Source: JAFGAV01 sp041479055
GTDB taxonomy: Bacteria; Acidobacteriota; Aminicenantia; Aminicenantales; JAFGAV01
Assembly: GCA_963702835.1 (NCBI GenBank)
Contig: OY969762.1
Location: 3,119,125-3,183,124, forward strand
Length of the DNA: 64,000 nt
Reading direction: 5' to 3'
Shown: one piece after another, positions 61,285-64,000 of the stretch
How positions within the stretch are numbered: position 1 is the stretch's first letter
How the letters are laid out: each line of letters starts with the position of its first letter
Notes under the pieces: generated by a model
What the model was told of the DNA's origin: nothing
Seen by the model: the letters and a program-made list of their open reading frames with translations, nothing else
Database searches by the model: none
Program-made: the position numbers and the translations under genes

Positions 61285-61359
61285 CGCCATTTCTCTTTAC
61301 GCCCACTGAATCGTAATCAAGAAACATGCCAAATTCATAAAACCGGACGATTAGTTTTT
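61285..61359 (-). promoter_or_regulatory. Shared upstream module, copy B, with sigma-54-like promoter
   Basis: The second copy of the 75-nt block. On the minus strand it has TGGCATG-TTTC-TTGAT (61331-61316), which matches the sigma-54 -24/-12 consensus (TGGCAYR-N4-TTGCW) except in the last GC step. Transcription would start about 50 nt before the beta-barrel ATG. The nearby activator gene supports this reading. Confidence 0.6.
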
Positions 61360-61484
61360 TATAGGGGTGAGGAAATCTTAATAGCGGCTTTCCCCCAGAA
61401 TCGGCAGCAATTTGTTCTCTTAAATAGCACTTATTCCAATAAAGGAGCACTCATTCTCTGTTTTTTTAAAGGCCATGACCGGCA

Positions 61485-62903
61485 TCATACCGGCCAACGC
61501 ACATCAGCTGGTCGGTATTTTCTGAGAAGAGTATAGAATCTTGAGCGAGACAAGCCGGAAATCCGGCAAGCTTTGTTGTTATCTCCGCCCACAAAAGAGA
61601 TCAGGTCCTTCAGATACTGTTGCTCTGCTCTAGAAACTGCTGCTTTCCGAATCTCTTTCAATTTGGGCGGCACTTGGGGAAGGCTCGAGCGTATCTCTGG
61701 CTTACCCCGACCGGCCGGCCTCTTGTGGAAAGAATCCCGGGCCACCTGAATGCGAATATACGTCGGAAAGTGTTTGGGGAACAGCATGGGCTCATCTTTT
61801 GCCGAAAGCAAAGCTTTCTCCAGAGCCTGAATCAGTTCTCGCACATTGCCGGGCCATTTATATGCGGTCAGGACATCCCAGAATTCAGGAGAGGCTCCTT
61901 TGGATTCTATCCCAAACCGCTCGCATAAGGCGTTCATATAAAAGACCGTCAATTCTTTGATGTCTTCAAGAAGTTCTCTCAAGGGGGGCAATTCAATAAT
62001 AAGAGCCCGGAGCCGAAAGAACAGATCTTCCCGGAATCGTCCCTGCCGGACCATGCTTTCCAAGTTTCGGTTTGTCGCCGCCACAAGCCTGAAATCGCTC
62101 TCGATTTCTTGACGTCCTCCGACAGGACGGAAGCGGTGCTCTTGAATGACCCGGAGGAATCGCTTTTGAATCAAAAACGGCAGCTCCCCGATCTCATCTA
62201 AAAAAAGAGTTCCTCCGTCGGCTTGCTTGATCAACCCCTCCTCGCTTCGATCGGCTCCGGTGAAAGCTCCCCGCGCGTGCCCAAAAAGAATGCTTTCCAC
62301 CAGCGTCTCGGGAAGCGCCGTGCAATCAACGACCACAAAATTTCTTTTGGCCCGAGAGCTGTTATAATGGACAGCCTTGGCAAAAAGCTCTTTCCCGGTT
62401 CCGGTTTCGCCGGTGATGAGAACATTGGCGTTGCTGCTCGCTGCCTGGGTAAGAAGTTCCAGACAAGAAGTGATCTTTTGTGAATCTCCGATAATGCCCT
62501 TTCTTTTCAAAACGACCGACGGCTTCCCCGATTTTCTTTCCGCTCGATATTCCAGAGCCCGGATAATGGGAAGCTTTAGGGCTTCGAATGAAGCCGGCTT
62601 TTCTAAATAATCCCAGGCGCCGGTTTGGATGGCGAGTTCGGCCTCATCGGGATCGCCCAGCCCGGTGATCACGATGATTTCCGGGGAAGATCGGGCGGCT
62701 TTGATCTTCGGCATGATCTCCAAGCCGCTTCCATCGGGCATCTGGACGTCCAGAAAAACGATGTCGAATGGCTCGGATTGGACTTTCCTGAGCCCCTCCC
62801 GGAGAAGGTGCGTCGAGACGGGGTGATGCCCTAATCGGGTGACGACATTCGCGATCCAGTCGCAAATGAGCTTATCATCATCGATGATCAGAATACTTGC
62901 CAT
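61485..62903 (-). CDS. Sigma-54-dependent response regulator (NtrC family)
   Basis: A 472-residue protein in three parts. Receiver domain 1-120 with Asp8-10 and phospho-acceptor Asp52 (IVFLDVQMPDGSG), and Lys in YLEKPASFEAL. AAA+ domain about 135-375 with Walker A GETGTGKELFAKAV, the sigma-54 contact loop GAFTGADRSEEGL and Walker B GGTLFLDEIGELP. C-terminal Fis-type helix-turn-helix NKACRISGLSRSRFYTLLRK. It should drive sigma-54 promoters when phosphorylated; no kinase gene is adjacent. The duplicated upstream modules next door are its likely targets. Confidence 0.9.
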   Translation of the reverse strand: MASILIIDDDKLICDWIANVVTRLGHHPVSTHLLREGLRKVQSEPFDIVFLDVQMPDGSGLEIMPKIKAARSSPEIIVITGLGDPDEAELAIQTGAWDYLEKPASFEALKLPIIRALEYRAERKSGKPSVVLKRKGIIGDSQKITSCLELLTQAASSNANVLITGETGTGKELFAKAVHYNSSRAKRNFVVVDCTALPETLVESILFGHARGAFTGADRSEEGLIKQADGGTLFLDEIGELPFLIQKRFLRVIQEHRFRPVGGRQEIESDFRLVAATNRNLESMVRQGRFREDLFFRLRALIIELPPLRELLEDIKELTVFYMNALCERFGIESKGASPEFWDVLTAYKWPGNVRELIQALEKALLSAKDEPMLFPKHFPTYIRIQVARDSFHKRPAGRGKPEIRSSLPQVPPKLKEIRKAAVSRAEQQYLKDLISFVGGDNNKACRISGLSRSRFYTLLRKYRPADVRWPV

Positions 62904-63003
62904 CAGACTTCCATCTGTTCTTGATTCTTAGGGAATTCTAATAAAAGAAATAAAATTAGTCAATCCCGGCCGGTGCGCCGGGGGGAGTCAAAAGGCCTTC
63001 TTC

Positions 63004-63282
63004 TCAGAGCTCGAGGGAGACATCCTCCCTGTAATCCACGGAGATCCTGGCGCCCGCCTTGGGCTTCAACCTGGGCGCCGTCGAGGTGATCGTCGAGATG
63101 CCGAGGAGGTCGGACCCGGCGACCTCGTCGAAATCGATCCGGCGAAGATCCTCCACGTAGACCTCGACATCCCAGCCTCGTGGCTTCATTATTGTGCCAA
63201 GGATGAGGACTCCCAGGCACGGCCAGGGGAACTGGGAAACGATGTGAAGATTCGGGGCCTACGGCTCGATGATAACGATCTT
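63004..63282 (-). pseudogene. B12-binding radical SAM protein, 5' remnant with in-frame TAG
   Basis: The minus strand reads KIVIIEP, TAG (63261-63259), then APNLHIVSQFP, GVLILGTIMKPRGWDVEVYV and EDLRRIDFDEVAGSDLLGIS, the start of cobalamin-binding radical SAM proteins, where a Lys codon normally sits at the TAG. After TITSTAP the sequence departs from the family and stops at 63004. The usual ATG is replaced by CCG. Only about 85 of the normal 450-600 codons remain. The cysteines for the iron-sulfur cluster are absent. Confidence 0.65.
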
Positions 63283-63344
63283 CGGAAAGAAGAAAATCGC
63301 CCGGCCTCGGCGGTCAGCCGGGAACGGACTCCGCGAAAACTCCG

Positions 63345-63556
63345 TTATTTCTTTCTGCGCTCCACAAGGATCAGCGCGATACCCGCGACGATCGCAACTC
63401 CGCCCACGATCGGAGGCAGCGGGATGGTCTTTTTCTCTGTGCCGTGACCTTGAGGGGTCCGATATCAATCAGCTTCTCCTTAGTTGTATAGCGTATACCC
63501 TGATAGGCCAGAGCCAAGACTCCTAGAACGATGAAAATAATACCCGCAAGCTTCAT
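63345..63556 (-). pseudogene. DUF3185-like small membrane protein, frameshifted
   Basis: ATG 63556 has GGAGGC 9-13 nt before it. The first frame gives MKLAGIIFIVLGVLALAYQG and KEKLIDIGPLKVTA, then breaks near 63455 at GCACAGAGAAAAAG. The neighbouring frame continues with KKTIPLPPIVGGVAIVAGI and ALILVERRKK, the second helix and tail of DUF3185 proteins. One missing base explains it. Intact relatives have about 70 residues and two helices; function unknown. Confidence 0.65.
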
Positions 63557-63668
63557 GGAATTATGCCTCCTCAAACTTAAAATCGGGGGATCTCCTGGAT
63601 TTTCCATTGCCCATAACATCGATTTTCACCACGATTAATTTGAAAAACGCCTCAAGCAGCGTAAGAAG

Positions 63669-63696
63669 GGGCGTCCTCCTCTGGGAGAGGACGCCC
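63669..63696 (-). terminator. Probable intrinsic terminator
   Basis: GGGCGTCCTC (63669-63678) and GAGGACGCCC (63687-63696) form a perfect 10-bp stem with an 8-nt loop. It lies 75 nt after the stop of the small exported protein gene on the minus strand. The T tract is broken (CTTCTT), so termination may be partial. Confidence 0.6.
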
Positions 63697-63769
63697 TCTT
63701 CAGATTCCGTCGATAGAATGACTTCCCGTCAGCTCTTCCGCAAGAAAGTAGCCGCCGGACACGCTCAAG

Positions 63770-64000
63770 CTAAAGGGCGAGGAAGCCCAGGGCGGCAAGC
63801 CCCAGAATAATGAGGATGATGATGAGAATATCTCTCGTGGAGAGATAGCCTCCCCCGGCATCGGAAGCTGTGATCACGTCTTGCGCGCCGATTACGAGCT
63901 GATTCGTCGTCCCCGCCTGCTGAACCGCCGGTTTCTGAACGGCAGCGGCAAAGGAAGAGAGAAACACAATCATCAACAGAACAGCCAAGATCTTAACCTG
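63770..64000 (-). CDS. Small exported or membrane protein, 5' end at the window edge
   Basis: The frame is open from the window edge to TAG 63772-63770, at least 76 codons. It has a signal (KILAVLLMIVFLSSFAAAVQ), a short polar part (QQAGTTNQLVIGAQDVITAS) and a C-terminal helix (TRDILIIILIILGLAALGFL). TTG 63988 is a possible start, but the natural one is likely just beyond the edge because QVKILAV extends the signal. Function unknown. Confidence 0.55.
   Translation of the reverse strand, partial: QVKILAVLLMIVFLSSFAAAVQKPAVQQAGTTNQLVIGAQDVITASDAGGGYLSTRDILIIILIILGLAALGFLAL

Overview
The window looks like chromosomal DNA from a GC-rich, Gram-negative-type heterotroph. Evidence: Sec and lipoprotein signal peptides on peptidases, a Tat-exported molybdoenzyme, a BepA-type M48 lipoprotein, a PASTA-less Ser/Thr kinase with TolB-like and TPR segments, and a sigma-54 activator. 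The mix (M16, M28-M19, C1A and M48 peptidases, POT and dicarboxylate carriers, DMSO-reductase-type complex) fits an Acidobacteriota/Aminicenantes-like lineage. That is an inference from gene content only; no rRNA or tRNA gene was recognised.

Layout. 1-7 kb: PAS signalling fragment, papain-like protease, a phzF-like gene with an internal TAG, an IS630 element that separates it from a POT transporter, then an HD/zinc-ribbon protein divergent from mobA. 7-14 kb: zinc-ribbon membrane protein, PilZ protein, DUF5946 protein and a dmsABC-like operon whose membrane subunit is frameshifted. 14-23.5 kb: an accessory region with hicBA, a GHKL ATPase, an integrase-less array of four integron-type gene cassettes (16.26-19.64 kb), an MNT gene, a relBE pair, decayed tails of three neighbouring genes, a MITE-like repeat, and a nucleotidyltransferase/winged-helix pair behind a strong palindromic operator. 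23.6-34.3 kb: lipid kinase, MFS, serine hydrolase, dicarboxylate symporter, a wHTH-MNT/HEPN pair, a beta-helix protein and an amidohydrolase. 34.4-39.3 kb: a broken YdeI/DUF1905 gene, an IS1202-like element with a 16-bp target duplication, and a PaeR7I-type restriction-modification locus with a frameshifted nuclease. 39.4-48.9 kb: an M28-M19 fusion peptidase, a CBM9-like protein, an M16 peptidase, a ferredoxin and a DHA2 exporter. 49-58 kb: frameshifted Ser/Thr kinase-TPR protein, RNB nuclease and MgtA-type ATPase. 58-64 kb: M48 lipoprotein operon and beta-barrel gene sharing a duplicated 75-nt upstream module, next to a sigma-54 activator; then gene remnants and two small membrane proteins.

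Two themes stand out. First, the accessory region is a capture site: cassettes carrying two nuclease-fold-like proteins, several toxin-antitoxin pairs, a restriction system and two insertion sequences. Second, an unusual number of genes are broken by one event each (three in-frame stops, six single-base frameshifts, one in-frame internal deletion), which is either real decay or base-level sequence error and should be settled before metabolic conclusions are drawn.
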